DNA of 64,000 bases from Fulvivirga marina (GCF_016775155.1 NZ_JAEUGD010000004.1:62001-126000), one strand, 5' to 3'. Positions 8,564 to 18,929 are shown, numbered from the stretch's first letter. The notes: generated from the sequence alone by a model not told the origin. Made by a program: numbers and translations.

Positions 8564-11500
8564 CTAAAAAAGGGCACTGACCTGCACACGACCTATGTGT
8601 ATCACATCAACATTTTCTGACTTGCGGCCGTCATAGCTAAGGTTAAGTTGAAGGCCTGAGGTGATTTTTCGCTGCCAGTTAACTCCCCAAGAAATATTTT
8701 CCCCAGGACGAAGGGCATTAAGAAGGTCGTAACCTATGGGACTGTTCTCCTCCCCTTGAAAGTCAATCTCTACATACCTGAGCCGGGCATTGAAGGTGCT
8801 CCTCACGGCTTTGTTAAGCTTAACATCCAGGATATATTCATTCAGGTATGCACTCTCTACCGACTCGGAAGTATAGTTATTTTCCTTGCTTTCATATCCG
8901 TATTGTGCTGAAATACGGATGTTTCCTTTTGGTTGCCAGGCAATCTCCGGGTTTATTTTTCTCGAATCTATCAGGTAGTTCCTTCCTTCCAGAAAGTCTG
9001 AATTCACAGCTTTGGTTGCGGCAGATGTTTTAATATTCAGGCTGTATACTCTCGACAGATTCACCCTTACCCCAAGTGTATACTCTTCGATATCTCTGGA
9101 CTCAAAGCCTCCTTGTAACAGCTGTCTAAGCCCCGAATTGAAATACCCCACCTCTGCACCGTATTTTGGACTGGTACGGTTATAAAATAATGTCGACCTC
9201 AAAATATTTTTCTCAGATAGCAGCTTCTCTTCCCCGGAACCTTTCGCAAAGGCAAACAGCCTCGTGTCCAGGTTGCTGTCAGTCGTTTTAACATCCGCAG
9301 ACCATGAGGTATTATTTGAAAAGCTGCTTAAAAATTTCTTCAGTCCGGCCTCTTTTCTCCATGCTCTTGGCATTTCCAACGAGATTCTATAGATAAACAG
9401 ATTTTGAAATGCTGTAACAAACTCATTGGTTGGTATAAATATTTTAGCATAATTTCTCTCGTCAGGATTAATGGCTTCAAAGAACTCGTTGAGATCCTGA
9501 ATACCGTCCTCATTTAGGTCTCTCCAGGTATGGGTACCCTCACCAGGAGGCACTTTGATGTAGACGAATTCACGTTTTGGCTCCCGGCTATTAGAAATGG
9601 TATAAGTCAGATCAGATCTCACATGCCTGTCAAGCCAAGTACTTTGCCAGTCCAGCCTGCCAGATACAGTTTCTTCATCTTCATCGAGAAAAAGATTTTC
9701 CAGGTTTCTATAGGTAAACAGCACTTTGATTTTGTGCTTACCTAAATCAGTGCTTGCAGTTAACCGACTGGTATTAGAGTTTGAATACTCGGCCATTATT
9801 CCTTCCAAAGGCCTTTTGTCTTCCCTTATACTATGTCTAATATCAAAATCAACTGGTGAACCTTTTCCACTTTTGAGGTAAAATGTATGTTCCTCGAAGT
9901 ACATGGCAGACCTTACCACGGAGTCAGCGGGTTGAGCCTCCACCCTGTTTTTGTCTACCTGCCTAACATAACCAGGTATTACCCACTTGGACCTATATGA
10001 TACATCAGCAGAGTATCTCGTCCAGGTTTCGGTGAGCGAATCCTGCCGGGTATCCAGCCTGAACATGGATGTTTTTAAAAAGAATTTCCCCACACTTTTA
10101 TCAAACTTAGCTCGATGCTGAAAACCATCTACCTGACCAGGGCGGTTTCTATAGCTAATATCATACGCCACTCCGTTATCAGCATTCTTCCTCATACCAA
10201 CACCGGCATTTACTATCCGGTCGGCAGCTCTGCGACGGTCTGTAGCAGGATCATAGCCCCAGTCTCTATCGTACTCGATATACCTGAACCGGTCTATGGG
10301 ATTAAAATATCTTTCATCAAATTCAAAATCACTATATAGCGACCATTTATATTCCGGTAAAAAACTGATGGGTCTTCCCTCTGACGCAATACCGGATTTA
10401 ATGGCAAACCCTTTATCATCCTTACTATCCAACTCTGAAAAGAGATTCACATCCTGATCAGAAAAAGCTACTTCAGCAAAGATTTTCTCAAATTTCCCGA
10501 CCTTGTATTCAGCTCCTATATTGACCAACTGTTTTTTATTGGGAGCAGGAATTTTGACCACTGGCTCATATTGTCCCTGAGGCACACCGCTCACAGGCGA
10601 CACCCACTCGAAGACTCTTCCATTAGCAGTGGTTTGTGCCTGAACATAGTTTCCATTACCCAAACCTACATTAGAAAAGGTGACTTTGTACATAGCCACA
10701 CCCGGATCAGTACTATACCGATAAACTTCTTTTAACGCTCCATCTAGGTCGGTGGTATCTGTCTTCTCGTAAAGAATGAGTTCGTTGCTATACTCCACGC
10801 TATCCGCAGATGAGATCACGGCTTGCTGCAGTTCATCACCAACATTACTAAGCAATATTTTATCCTCATTGGTAAGGTCAAGTAGTAATGGTCTGTTGCG
10901 GTTATCCTTTTCGCTATAGGCATTTACAAAAAGTTCCAGCTTACCCATCTGCTGATAGTGGCTTGCTGCGGTTATAGAGCGACTATAGTTTTGATCTGAA
11001 TACTCATAGTCAATTCTGATCCTGGAGAACTGGGTTATCAAAACCTGATTAGTGAAAGTGATCTCACCACTGTTGTAATCAATCACATAATCGTTATTAA
11101 AACCTCGTTCTAACCTCCTTCCATCAAGAAACACCCGCTCTGAGTTAGCAAGTATAATTACAAAGCTTTCATTATCCGGTCCCGGAATCCTATAAGGCCC
11201 CAATACCCCCTCAAGAGCAGGTACTAATACTGATGCAAACTTTCCTTTTGCTACTGAAACCCCCAACGACGTTGTGGCACTTATGCTATCTGTTAAATTA
11301 TATTTTACTTCAGCAAGCCCACCCTGCACGTTTTTGTAGTATCTCATGAAATAGGATGGTTTGTTCTTCAGTACTACGTCCCCTCCGGTGATAGAAAAGT
11401 TATCGTTATAAACCTGAATAAAAACGTTATCAAAATCCTGAAGTTGCTGAGTGTTTCCCTCTGGCTGAAAGGGTACATTCTGGTCTGTAATGGCTGCCCT

Positions 11501-12010
11501 GATGTTCAGATCATCTGTCAGTTTTCCTTCCAGGTTCAAATTAAGTGTGGAATTAACAAACACGTCCTGATTGTTACCAAAGGATATCCCCCGACTGATA
11601 CTTCCACTTTTGTTTAACCCTTCAATAGCAAACAATTCCTCACGTTTCAGTAGTTGATCTTCTTGTTTTACCGGGTCTTTGAAATACGCATTAGAGTCAT
11701 ATATTTCAAGGCTACGGTGGTAATACTGCTGGTGAAAACTAAAGGGGAATACCTCATAGCATATTAGTACTGAATCCAGTTGTAGTTGTGTGTTTATAAT
11801 CACCTCTCCTTTTGTAATGTTTTGCTCTACGGAAAAGGCGCTGCTATCACCGTGCTGTATTTTTAGGGTATTAGGTACAATTGAAAGGCTATCTAATGAT
11901 AACGGCTGACCAAAGTTTTTTACCCACTTACACTTCGGCCCACCTTCCTGGGTAAAGCCAGGAAAACTAATAGCACAAAGTGTAACCAATATGATAATTG
12001 GCCTCAACAC
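8564..12010 (-). CDS. Large conserved outer-membrane/surface beta-barrel protein
   Basis: 1148 residues with a signal peptide (1-20). The conserved part (about 135-345) has SGSISRGISFGNNQDVFVNSTLNL, then GGDVVLKN and ERVFLDGRRLERGFNNDYVIDYNSGEITFT, ending in EYSDQNYSRS. It is followed by long amphipathic beta-strand repeats to the C-terminus, which ends in VQVSALF, a hydrophobic/aromatic ending typical of outer-membrane barrels. A WRDLNEDGIQDLNEFFEAI segment (near residue 830) resembles calcium-binding DxDxDG loops. The family is widespread in Bacteroidota but I know no function. The start is GTG at 12010, directly abutting the TAA of the sensor-kinase gene, so the two are translationally coupled. 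Confidence 0.85.
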   Translation of the reverse strand: MLRPIIILVTLCAISFPGFTQEGGPKCKWVKNFGQPLSLDSLSIVPNTLKIQHGDSSAFSVEQNITKGEVIINTQLQLDSVLICYEVFPFSFHQQYYHRSLEIYDSNAYFKDPVKQEDQLLKREELFAIEGLNKSGSISRGISFGNNQDVFVNSTLNLNLEGKLTDDLNIRAAITDQNVPFQPEGNTQQLQDFDNVFIQVYNDNFSITGGDVVLKNKPSYFMRYYKNVQGGLAEVKYNLTDSISATTSLGVSVAKGKFASVLVPALEGVLGPYRIPGPDNESFVIILANSERVFLDGRRLERGFNNDYVIDYNSGEITFTNQVLITQFSRIRIDYEYSDQNYSRSITAASHYQQMGKLELFVNAYSEKDNRNRPLLLDLTNEDKILLSNVGDELQQAVISSADSVEYSNELILYEKTDTTDLDGALKEVYRYSTDPGVAMYKVTFSNVGLGNGNYVQAQTTANGRVFEWVSPVSGVPQGQYEPVVKIPAPNKKQLVNIGAEYKVGKFEKIFAEVAFSDQDVNLFSELDSKDDKGFAIKSGIASEGRPISFLPEYKWSLYSDFEFDERYFNPIDRFRYIEYDRDWGYDPATDRRRAADRIVNAGVGMRKNADNGVAYDISYRNRPGQVDGFQHRAKFDKSVGKFFLKTSMFRLDTRQDSLTETWTRYSADVSYRSKWVIPGYVRQVDKNRVEAQPADSVVRSAMYFEEHTFYLKSGKGSPVDFDIRHSIREDKRPLEGIMAEYSNSNTSRLTASTDLGKHKIKVLFTYRNLENLFLDEDEETVSGRLDWQSTWLDRHVRSDLTYTISNSREPKREFVYIKVPPGEGTHTWRDLNEDGIQDLNEFFEAINPDERNYAKIFIPTNEFVTAFQNLFIYRISLEMPRAWRKEAGLKKFLSSFSNNTSWSADVKTTDSNLDTRLFAFAKGSGEEKLLSEKNILRSTLFYNRTSPKYGAEVGYFNSGLRQLLQGGFESRDIEEYTLGVRVNLSRVYSLNIKTSAATKAVNSDFLEGRNYLIDSRKINPEIAWQPKGNIRISAQYGYESKENNYTSESVESAYLNEYILDVKLNKAVRSTFNARLRYVEIDFQGEENSPIGYDLLNALRPGENISWGVNWQRKITSGLQLNLSYDGRKSENVDVIHIGRVQVSALF

Positions 12011-15000
12011 TTAACCGACGGTTGGCAATTCGATAAAAAACGAGGTACCCTTTTCAAGTTCAGTCTCAAACCAGATCTTTCCTCCTGCATGTTCCACGCC
12101 ATGCTTCGCAATAGCCAAGCCAATACCAGAACCGGTCTCTTTTGTACTGAAATTAGGTATAAATATTTTGCTATGAATGGATTCATCTATGCCCGGCCCA
12201 TTATCCTTTATCTCCAATAACAATTTCATGGCCTTCATTTCTGTTAACATCACCTCTATAGTCAGGGTTTCACCCTCTTTGGCCTGTATAGCGTTGATGA
12301 TTATATTGGAAATAATACGGCCCATCAACTGCTCATCGCCTACTGTTAGGACCGGATGATCCGGCATATGCAGATGGATAGTAACATCCTCCGTACTACT
12401 ATGGAGGTTCACGGTATTCTTGAGCACAGCACTAAATTCGTATGGTTCATATTCTGGAATGGGCATTTTTGCAAAAGAGCTGAAAGAGGAAGCAATATCA
12501 TTTAATGTATCTACTTGTTTCAGCAAACTGGTTATCGGTTTTTCCAGTTCATCATCATCATGTTTGCCCTGAAGTCTCCTGCTCAGGTGTTGTAAAGTAA
12601 GTTTCATTGGGGTGAGCGGGTTCTTGATTTCATGAGCCACTTGCTGGGCTATTTCTCGCCATGCCGACTCTTTCTCACTTCTGGCCAGAGCTTTCTTACT
12701 TTCCTCAAGTTTAACTAACATGCGATTGTATTCACCTACCATCAAACCTATCTCATCATCTGCGTGCCAGACCAATGGTTCGTTAAAAGACGTTAGTGTT
12801 GTCTTTTTCAACTTTTGAGTGATAAAAACCAAAGGAAAGGTCAGCCACTTGGCAGCCAGGTAGGAGATCATCAAAAATACGATAAAAATACTGGTGAATA
12901 TATTAATCACGTTGGTCAGCACTTCAATCTGGTTTTGCTCCAACGCATACTCCGACTGAAAGAATGGTATACTTACCATACCTATCAACTCTCCGGTATC
13001 AAAAGATTTAACCCCATAAAATGTGGTGTTATATTGCAACTTGCCCACCGACTCTCGGGTAACATAGGCATTGTGTCCCTGCTCTTTTATTTTAGCATAA
13101 GCCACTGGGTTTATAAACCTGGACAGTAGATTATTCTCATAGATCATTGGTTGGTTTGAAGCCAACAACTTCCCTCTCACGCTGAAAAGGTTAACATCCA
13201 CACCTGCAAATTTGGAAACTTCCGAAAGTTGGTTCGGCAAATCTTCGCGGTCTACATTAACGCTGCTCACAAATTCGTCAAGATCATCGCTAATATTGTT
13301 GCTTATACTCTCTGCTTTACGGTAGTATTCTTCATTGACTTCTTTTTTAAATGATGAATTGATAAGGCTGAGGGTAGTAATACTAACAGCAAACAGTGGT
13401 AAAAAGAAAGCGACATTGAGGTACAGTTGTATTTTTGTTGAGTAATTAAGGCTGGTATTCTGGAAATTGAAATAAAATGCGTAGCCAATAGCCATTAGCA
13501 ATATGATGAACACCTGTATCAAAAAGAGGAATGAAAAGTTTGAAACAAGGTCCGAATATGGGTGATTATTGGAACTAATGACTACAATTCTGCCTTTTTG
13601 ATCCTTAACGGCCAGATGCCTATATCCCGCTACCTTGATACCATCCTCAAATAAATCAGGGTCTGAAAGGTTTTCTTTATCAAAATCTACAATGTAATTG
13701 TAATCCCCGGAGTGATAGTTGATGTCATCATCGATGAAGACTGCATAGCTATAATTCGAATTCTGATATGGAAACAGAAACCGGTTATCAACCAGCAATT
13801 CGGGATACACATTGTCTGGAATAATCCGTTTGAGATTCAGATCCAGTATAACATAACCAACCAGTATCCCTCGTTTCTTCACTTCAATAAAGTTCAAATA
13901 TCGTTTAGATGCCTTCAGTCCCAGTCTGTTGATGAAGTAGATACCATCATATGGTGTTTTATATTCACCTACATTAAATTTCTTGATCTCACTGGGTATC
14001 AGGCTTCCTGGAGAACTCTCTAAAGGCTTACCATTGGCATTATACAGGTAGATCTGCACATCATACTTATCAAAATAGTTGCTCAAATAGACTTGCCTGA
14101 TCTTAGACTTTACTATATCCTTGGAGAGGAACGGGCTTGACATTCTACTCTGAATAAAAACGTCTTCTCTGATCTTATCATTGGCCTCAGAGAGCAGAAA
14201 CTCGGCCAGATTATCATTTTCAATCAGAAACTGGTTAGCGAATTTAACCTTGCGATCATGCTCTCGCTCACTATCAAACTCGTACATGGCGAGGGTACCG
14301 ATCAGGGATGACGCCAGTATACCTGAAAAGAGGTAAAGAAATGTGTTGTACCTTAGTCTTGAGATATACTTCGGCAGCTTAGTGAGTATAAGGATAACAA
14401 AATATAATGATGCTACGACCACTGCCGGGAGAAATTGCTGACCAATAAAGAAGTTAACTGCTACAAATGTGAGCATTCCTGTCAGGAAATTATAGACAAC
14501 AAACTGAGGGCTTCTGCTAATAGCCTGAAGCAACCTAAAAAGAACATGAAAAAGTAGAAATACTATCGAGGTGTTAGTAATAAAAATAATAAACCCCATG
14601 ATCCTGTTCCCGTCAAAACGTATAGTTTGGTTGATGTCATAAGTGATCTGGGAGTTATGATATACCGTTTGAAATATAAGGTACTGATAGTGAAATGTAA
14701 GAAACAATAAACCTCCCAATATAATAGCCACTATCCTTTTGGTGGTAGCAGGTGCTCTTAAGATATACTTTACAAATAGGAAATGATGATAATGCCTGAA
14801 CAAAAGCACTGAAACTATAAGCAGGCAACAAATATTAAGAAAAAGGTCTCCGAAAGAAGGGTTGAAAGCGGACGATGCAAAATGCCTGGAATCAAAAAGA
14901 GAAGTTTGTAGAAGTGATTCAGGGAAATTGAATAATAGCATCAATATTCTGAGCAGAAACAAAAAGCTACTTACAAAAAGTAAGCTATACCTTCCTGCAA

Positions 15001-15712
15001 TACTCCGTGCCCTGCCCGCTACAAAAATAAGTATAAAAATAGCTCCTATGGCATACAAAACCAATGTTGCAATATTTACCATCAGGTTCTTCTGCACATA
15101 CCCTTCCTGAAAATCAACCTTGAACAGGCACTCCGTATTATTGATACATACATCACTCCCCCCTTTGTGCCGGGAATCATATATATTCAGATCTTGGGCA
15201 GGAAATATGTCCCTGTTATAGCCGGATTGCACATAGTTATTATCAATCTTATAGTCATTATGCAGCGGAATAATACCATACACCTCAAAGTCGCTATTAT
15301 TAATAGCCCATCTTCTGGAAAGAAAATCTTTCCGTAAGGTCCTCACCAATTTCAAAGTGTAATCACCCTTCAGATAGCGGTAATCAGGCACAAAACGATA
15401 ATCTGACCAGTAGATCATTCGCCCTTTCTTAAAAATATAGAATGGGTACGAGGAAGGCTGAACATCTGAAAAATTAATATGTTCATCCCTTTCAAGGGTT
15501 TCGAGGATCGGCACTACCTGTTTTTGAAGATTGGTGATCTCTCTATCCAGGTTATTCCGGATTTCACGAACATTAGCCTCTTCCGGTTTCTGCCTGTTCA
15601 CAAAACCAATGGAAAGTATAACGGCTATCACCAGTGCTACCAAGCCTCCGCCTAACAGGTAATATGATTTTGATTTAAACAACTTTAACAATAATAAAAA
15701 ATAGTGATCCAA
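12011..15712 (-). CDS. Very large NtrY-like membrane sensor histidine kinase
   Basis: 1233 residues. Domain order: one membrane helix (about 16-36); an extracytoplasmic region (40-220); a block of seven or so membrane helices (225-460); a second extracytoplasmic region (475-725); a further helix, a dCache-like periplasmic segment and another helix; HAMP-like linker (about 945-1000); dimerisation domain with phospho-acceptor His1027 in AHEIKNPLTPMKL; and an ATPase domain with N box NIIINAIQ (about 1136), DNGPGI (about 1170) and GSGIGLA (about 1194). Nothing adjacent encodes a response regulator. The stop codon touches the GTG of the surface-barrel gene. The start is a TTG at 15712, before the first helix; no ATG exists nearby in frame, so the exact start is uncertain. 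Confidence 0.93.
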   Translation of the reverse strand: MDHYFLLLLKLFKSKSYYLLGGGLVALVIAVILSIGFVNRQKPEEANVREIRNNLDREITNLQKQVVPILETLERDEHINFSDVQPSSYPFYIFKKGRMIYWSDYRFVPDYRYLKGDYTLKLVRTLRKDFLSRRWAINNSDFEVYGIIPLHNDYKIDNNYVQSGYNRDIFPAQDLNIYDSRHKGGSDVCINNTECLFKVDFQEGYVQKNLMVNIATLVLYAIGAIFILIFVAGRARSIAGRYSLLFVSSFLFLLRILMLLFNFPESLLQTSLFDSRHFASSAFNPSFGDLFLNICCLLIVSVLLFRHYHHFLFVKYILRAPATTKRIVAIILGGLLFLTFHYQYLIFQTVYHNSQITYDINQTIRFDGNRIMGFIIFITNTSIVFLLFHVLFRLLQAISRSPQFVVYNFLTGMLTFVAVNFFIGQQFLPAVVVASLYFVILILTKLPKYISRLRYNTFLYLFSGILASSLIGTLAMYEFDSEREHDRKVKFANQFLIENDNLAEFLLSEANDKIREDVFIQSRMSSPFLSKDIVKSKIRQVYLSNYFDKYDVQIYLYNANGKPLESSPGSLIPSEIKKFNVGEYKTPYDGIYFINRLGLKASKRYLNFIEVKKRGILVGYVILDLNLKRIIPDNVYPELLVDNRFLFPYQNSNYSYAVFIDDDINYHSGDYNYIVDFDKENLSDPDLFEDGIKVAGYRHLAVKDQKGRIVVISSNNHPYSDLVSNFSFLFLIQVFIILLMAIGYAFYFNFQNTSLNYSTKIQLYLNVAFFLPLFAVSITTLSLINSSFKKEVNEEYYRKAESISNNISDDLDEFVSSVNVDREDLPNQLSEVSKFAGVDVNLFSVRGKLLASNQPMIYENNLLSRFINPVAYAKIKEQGHNAYVTRESVGKLQYNTTFYGVKSFDTGELIGMVSIPFFQSEYALEQNQIEVLTNVINIFTSIFIVFLMISYLAAKWLTFPLVFITQKLKKTTLTSFNEPLVWHADDEIGLMVGEYNRMLVKLEESKKALARSEKESAWREIAQQVAHEIKNPLTPMKLTLQHLSRRLQGKHDDDELEKPITSLLKQVDTLNDIASSFSSFAKMPIPEYEPYEFSAVLKNTVNLHSSTEDVTIHLHMPDHPVLTVGDEQLMGRIISNIIINAIQAKEGETLTIEVMLTEMKAMKLLLEIKDNGPGIDESIHSKIFIPNFSTKETGSGIGLAIAKHGVEHAGGKIWFETELEKGTSFFIELPTVG

Positions 15713-15877
15713 TTCGCTTTTCTTTTCTCTTACAGTTGACTAAAAATAAGCCAAATATCTAACATGAATGAGTAGTATACTCGATCATCAATCAATTTAA
15801 TGTCTTTTTCTCAAAATAAACGACTTCACTCAGTTAGAGGACACAAGCTCCATACCACCCCCTGCAAATCACAAAAC

Positions 15878-16711
15878 TTATTTATTGAGCAATGCTCTGA
15901 ATTCAGATGGTGACTTACCTGTATTTCGACGAATGAATCTATTAAAATGACTGCTATCAATAAACCCCAAATCACTTCCTATCTCAGAAAATGTTCTGTT
16001 GCCCTGAGTAAGCCTTTTTTTAATTATTTGCATCTTGCATTCCTCTATATACTCTCTTAACGATACGTTTAAGTGCTTTTTAACGTACTCTCCAATATAG
16101 TTTACAGAAACACTGAATCGCTCTGCTATTATCCTTTTTTTCAGCAGATGTGGATTAGTAATATTTGCACGGATATAACTCAAAATATTATCCACCCGAA
16201 GATCTTCAGTATTCTTCCCAGAGTTAATGCCCTTCTTCACGGTTACACTTCTGAGTATTAACTGCAAAATGCTACTCATTAAATGCCTGATGAGCTCATT
16301 ATGCCTTTTCTTATGCTGAGCTGCCTCACTAACAACTTTTAATATCAGTGATTCAAAAAATGCTTGATCACTGCTCTCCAATGTCAAGCACCCCTGGGTT
16401 CTGTTATGATAGTAAAATAATTTCTCTAATTCGCTAACCTCCCCCACACCACTGAAGAAACCAGGCAAAAAGCGAAGGCAATGAAACCGAGTGGGTTCAA
16501 TGGTTCTAAATGAATGAATATCACCAGGTGTCAGAAAATAGACATCATTACTTTTGTACTGATGTTCATTGGTATTTAAAATATGAGTACCGGTACCAAA
16601 CTCAATAAAAAGTAGCTCAAAAAAATTATGCCGATGCCTTTCTTTCCGCCATGAATACTCATCAACTGAGTAAACCTCGAAGTCACGGTAAATAAAAAAT
16701 GTTCTGTCCAT
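15878..16711 (-). CDS. AraC family transcriptional regulator with cupin sensor
   Basis: 277 residues. The N-terminal cupin domain (about 20-110) includes HRHNFFELLFIEFGTGTHIL and the YFLTPGDIHSF strand. Two helix-turn-helix motifs follow in the C-terminal AraC domain (about 175-275), with RFSVSVNYIGEYVKKHLN and IGSDLGFIDSSHFNRFIRRNTGKSPSEFR. It probably senses a small molecule and controls nearby genes. The divergent ketopantoate-reductase-family gene at 16817 starts 105 bases away and is the most likely local target. Confidence 0.95.
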   Translation of the reverse strand: MDRTFFIYRDFEVYSVDEYSWRKERHRHNFFELLFIEFGTGTHILNTNEHQYKSNDVYFLTPGDIHSFRTIEPTRFHCLRFLPGFFSGVGEVSELEKLFYYHNRTQGCLTLESSDQAFFESLILKVVSEAAQHKKRHNELIRHLMSSILQLILRSVTVKKGINSGKNTEDLRVDNILSYIRANITNPHLLKKRIIAERFSVSVNYIGEYVKKHLNVSLREYIEECKMQIIKKRLTQGNRTFSEIGSDLGFIDSSHFNRFIRRNTGKSPSEFRALLNK

Positions 16712-16730
16712 TTCAAGACCTTTATTGATA

Positions 16731-16738
16731 CAAAACTA
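16731..16738 (-). promoter_or_regulatory. Possible -7 element for the AraC regulator gene
   Basis: TAGTTTTG on the minus strand matches TAnnTTTG exactly and lies 20 bases before the regulator's ATG. The -33 element is poor (GTTG 16 bases upstream), so the call rests on the -7 box only. Confidence 0.35.
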
Positions 16739-16816
16739 ACCTACATTTATACAGCAACATATTATCTCTGGAAGTTTTACTTTGCCCGGTACTCAAACCA
16801 AACAAAAAAGTAAAAT

Positions 16817-17734
16817 ATGAAAAAAATAGCTATAGCCGGCATGGGTGGAATCGGAGGCTTCGTAGGGACTCCTCTGGCAAAGAGCTTTGGCATCGATGAA
16901 CAGGTACAGGTTATATTTATTTGCAGAGGAACAACAAAAGCCGCAATTGTACAAAATGGTTTAACTCTGGAGTCTCCAAAAGGAACTGAAACGGCAAGGC
17001 CATATTTAGTTACAGATAGCCCTGAAGAAGCTGGCATATTGGATGTAATTATCCTGGCCTGCAAGTCATATTCGGTCAAGGCATTGATCAAAACCTATAA
17101 AAAATGTATAGGTGAGCATACAGTAATTATAACTCTACAAAATTTAGTTAACAGCAAAGAGCTTATTCGCCAATATCTCGACAAAGGTCAAATCATAGAG
17201 GGCTGCATATATGTTGCCTCCAATGTAAAGCACCCAGGATATATTCAGCATGTAGGAGGCCCCGGCAAAATATTCATTGGTGGAGAACCAGCTGACAAAT
17301 ATCAGTGGTTAACCGATTTGTTAGTAGAAGGTGGCCTTGATGTTACTTATGAAGAAAATATCAAAAAAGTACTTTGGAAAAAGTACCTTTTTGTAGCCCC
17401 TGTTGCGGCCATAACTACGGCTTATAACATAACTTTCGGACAGCTGCTAGAAAGTAAGCATCTGATGGACATGCTGGAAAGCATGATGATTGAAATTCAA
17501 TCTCTGGCTGACAAAAAAGGGGTATTGTTGTCTGAAGGTGACATTTCAACATCAAAAGACATGCTGTCAAAATTCCCATATGGAGCAAAATCTTCATTGC
17601 AGCTGGACTTTGAATCCGGAAATATTACTGAAAAGGATTTCCTGGTTGACCACGTTATTGAACTTGGTCAACAACTTGGTATTAATATACCGGTGTATCA
17701 GGAGGTAAATGAGAAGATTTTAAGCCTGGCTTGA
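16817..17734 (+). CDS. Ketopantoate reductase (PanE/ApbA) family oxidoreductase
   Basis: 305 residues. The N-terminal Rossmann domain has IAGMGGIGGFVGTPLA in place of the family's GxGxxG. The segment DVIILACKSYSVKALI matches the family's conserved KxxD/KS region, followed by LQNLVNSKELIRQYL. The C-terminal helical domain contains LWKKYLFVAPVAAITTAYN with the catalytic lysine region. True PanE makes D-pantoate from 2-dehydropantoate with NADPH for CoA synthesis. Many paralogues reduce other 2-keto acids, and the location beside an AraC regulator rather than pan genes argues for caution. Confidence 0.9.
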   Translation: MKKIAIAGMGGIGGFVGTPLAKSFGIDEQVQVIFICRGTTKAAIVQNGLTLESPKGTETARPYLVTDSPEEAGILDVIILACKSYSVKALIKTYKKCIGEHTVIITLQNLVNSKELIRQYLDKGQIIEGCIYVASNVKHPGYIQHVGGPGKIFIGGEPADKYQWLTDLLVEGGLDVTYEENIKKVLWKKYLFVAPVAAITTAYNITFGQLLESKHLMDMLESMMIEIQSLADKKGVLLSEGDISTSKDMLSKFPYGAKSSLQLDFESGNITEKDFLVDHVIELGQQLGINIPVYQEVNEKILSLA

Positions 17735-17753
17735 TGCTCGGGAATATTTTCAT

Positions 17754-18335
17754 CTATCTAACCGCATTCACAACAAAAGCTACCGCCTTTTTCAATTCGG
17801 GCAGTAGCTCGCTTTCAAACCACGGGTTCTTTTTCATCCAAATATTATTCCTTGGAGAAGGGTGTGGCAAAACAAAGGTGTGTGGCAGGTAGGCACGAAA
17901 GTTTTTAACTGTTTCGGTGAGCGTCGCCATTTGTTGTTTTTTTAAATAATGCTTTTGTGCATAAGAACCAATTAATATAGTAAGCTCTATTGTCTCCAGT
18001 TCTTTAAACAATTTATCGTGCCAGGTTGCCGCACACTCTTTCCTTGGAGGAAGGTCACCTGACTTACCTTTTCCAGGATAACAAAACCCCATAGGGATCA
18101 GGGCCACTAACTCAGGGGCGTAAAATTCTTGTGGACCAAGTCCCAGCCATTGCCGCAGCCTATCCCCACTTTTATCATCCCAAGGCACTCCTGTTTGATG
18201 TACCACACTACCAGGGGCTTGACCTACAATGGCTATTCGACTCTTCTTATGTGCAGCCAATACAGGATTTACGCCATGTTCGAGGTGCGGCAGGCAAATT
18301 GTACAATTACGTATTTCTTCCAGTAATTTATTCAT
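17754..18335 (-). CDS. Uracil-DNA glycosylase family protein
   Basis: 193 residues of the UDG superfamily. Motif 1 is seen as IVGQAPGSVVHQTGVPWDDKSGDRLRQWLGL and motif 2 near the C-terminus as LPHPSPRN. There is also CTICLPHLEHGVNP with two cysteines near the N-terminus and CYPGKGKSGDLPPRKEC in the middle, but they do not form an obvious family 4 Fe-S set. These enzymes remove uracil or other damaged bases from DNA. The GQAPG rather than GEAPG motif is shared with the family often listed as 'uracil-DNA glycosylase family protein' (YgiT/MUG-like); substrate range is not predictable. Confidence 0.9.
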   Translation of the reverse strand: MNKLLEEIRNCTICLPHLEHGVNPVLAAHKKSRIAIVGQAPGSVVHQTGVPWDDKSGDRLRQWLGLGPQEFYAPELVALIPMGFCYPGKGKSGDLPPRKECAATWHDKLFKELETIELTILIGSYAQKHYLKKQQMATLTETVKNFRAYLPHTFVLPHPSPRNNIWMKKNPWFESELLPELKKAVAFVVNAVR

Positions 18336-18397
18336 GCATTTTATGTTGGGTAAGCCTGGAGTGAAGTCTTCAAAAACTCACCTCAGGCCAACACCTG

Positions 18398-18871
18398 TTA
18401 ATTATAAGTGTTTTTTAAGTTTTCCCAGTTCTCATCAGCCTTTTTCACCAGCTTGTCATGATTATTCTCTGTCAGCCATAGCTGTTGGGCATCCAGCTCC
18501 AGGTTATACAGGTACAGAAAATACTTCCCATCTTTAACGATGAACTTATTGGGATCAGGACGAAATTTAGCCCCAGCATAAACCCCAAAGGCACAATACC
18601 CTCCATATTGGGGCAGATACTTCTTCGGGCTCTTATCAAAAGCTGCCTTTTGTTCTGCTGAAGTAAAGTAGTAAACCACTTTGTCATACTCTGACTTAAA
18701 CTCTCTGATTCCTTTCTGGGCAAGACCAAGATTCAAATACGAAACAGGGCTGTATCCCTCAAGAGCTATATTGCTGTTGTCAATATTATAAGCTTTTTTA
18801 TCTTGTGCCAGCACAAAAGATGTCATAAGCATGGCCGTAACCAATGTGTATATTTTAATTAGATTTTTCAT
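18398..18871 (-). CDS. YHS domain-containing exported protein
   Basis: 157 residues with a signal peptide (1-22). The YHS-type domain begins at NIALEGYSPVSYLNLGLAQKG and continues with YYFTSAEQKAAFDKSPKKYLPQYGGYCAFGV and PDPNKFIVKDGKYFLYLYNLE. This family is common in marine bacteria and is thought to bind metal through the GGYCA region; no enzymatic activity is established. It stands alone, with no obvious promoter in the 60 bases upstream. It lies beside the decayed 18.9-20.4 kb locus but is itself intact. Confidence 0.9.
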   Translation of the reverse strand: MKNLIKIYTLVTAMLMTSFVLAQDKKAYNIDNSNIALEGYSPVSYLNLGLAQKGIREFKSEYDKVVYYFTSAEQKAAFDKSPKKYLPQYGGYCAFGVYAGAKFRPDPNKFIVKDGKYFLYLYNLELDAQQLWLTENNHDKLVKKADENWENLKNTYN

Positions 18872-18929
18872 TTCAATAAAGTTTAAATGTGTTGATTAAT
18901 TGAACAGCAGTTATCGCTGAGTGCAACGA

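Noticed and set aside
12004-12186. 60-codon minus-strand frame across the kinase/barrel junction
   Set aside because: It lies entirely inside the kinase C-terminus in another frame; the kinase frame has the clear ATPase motifs.
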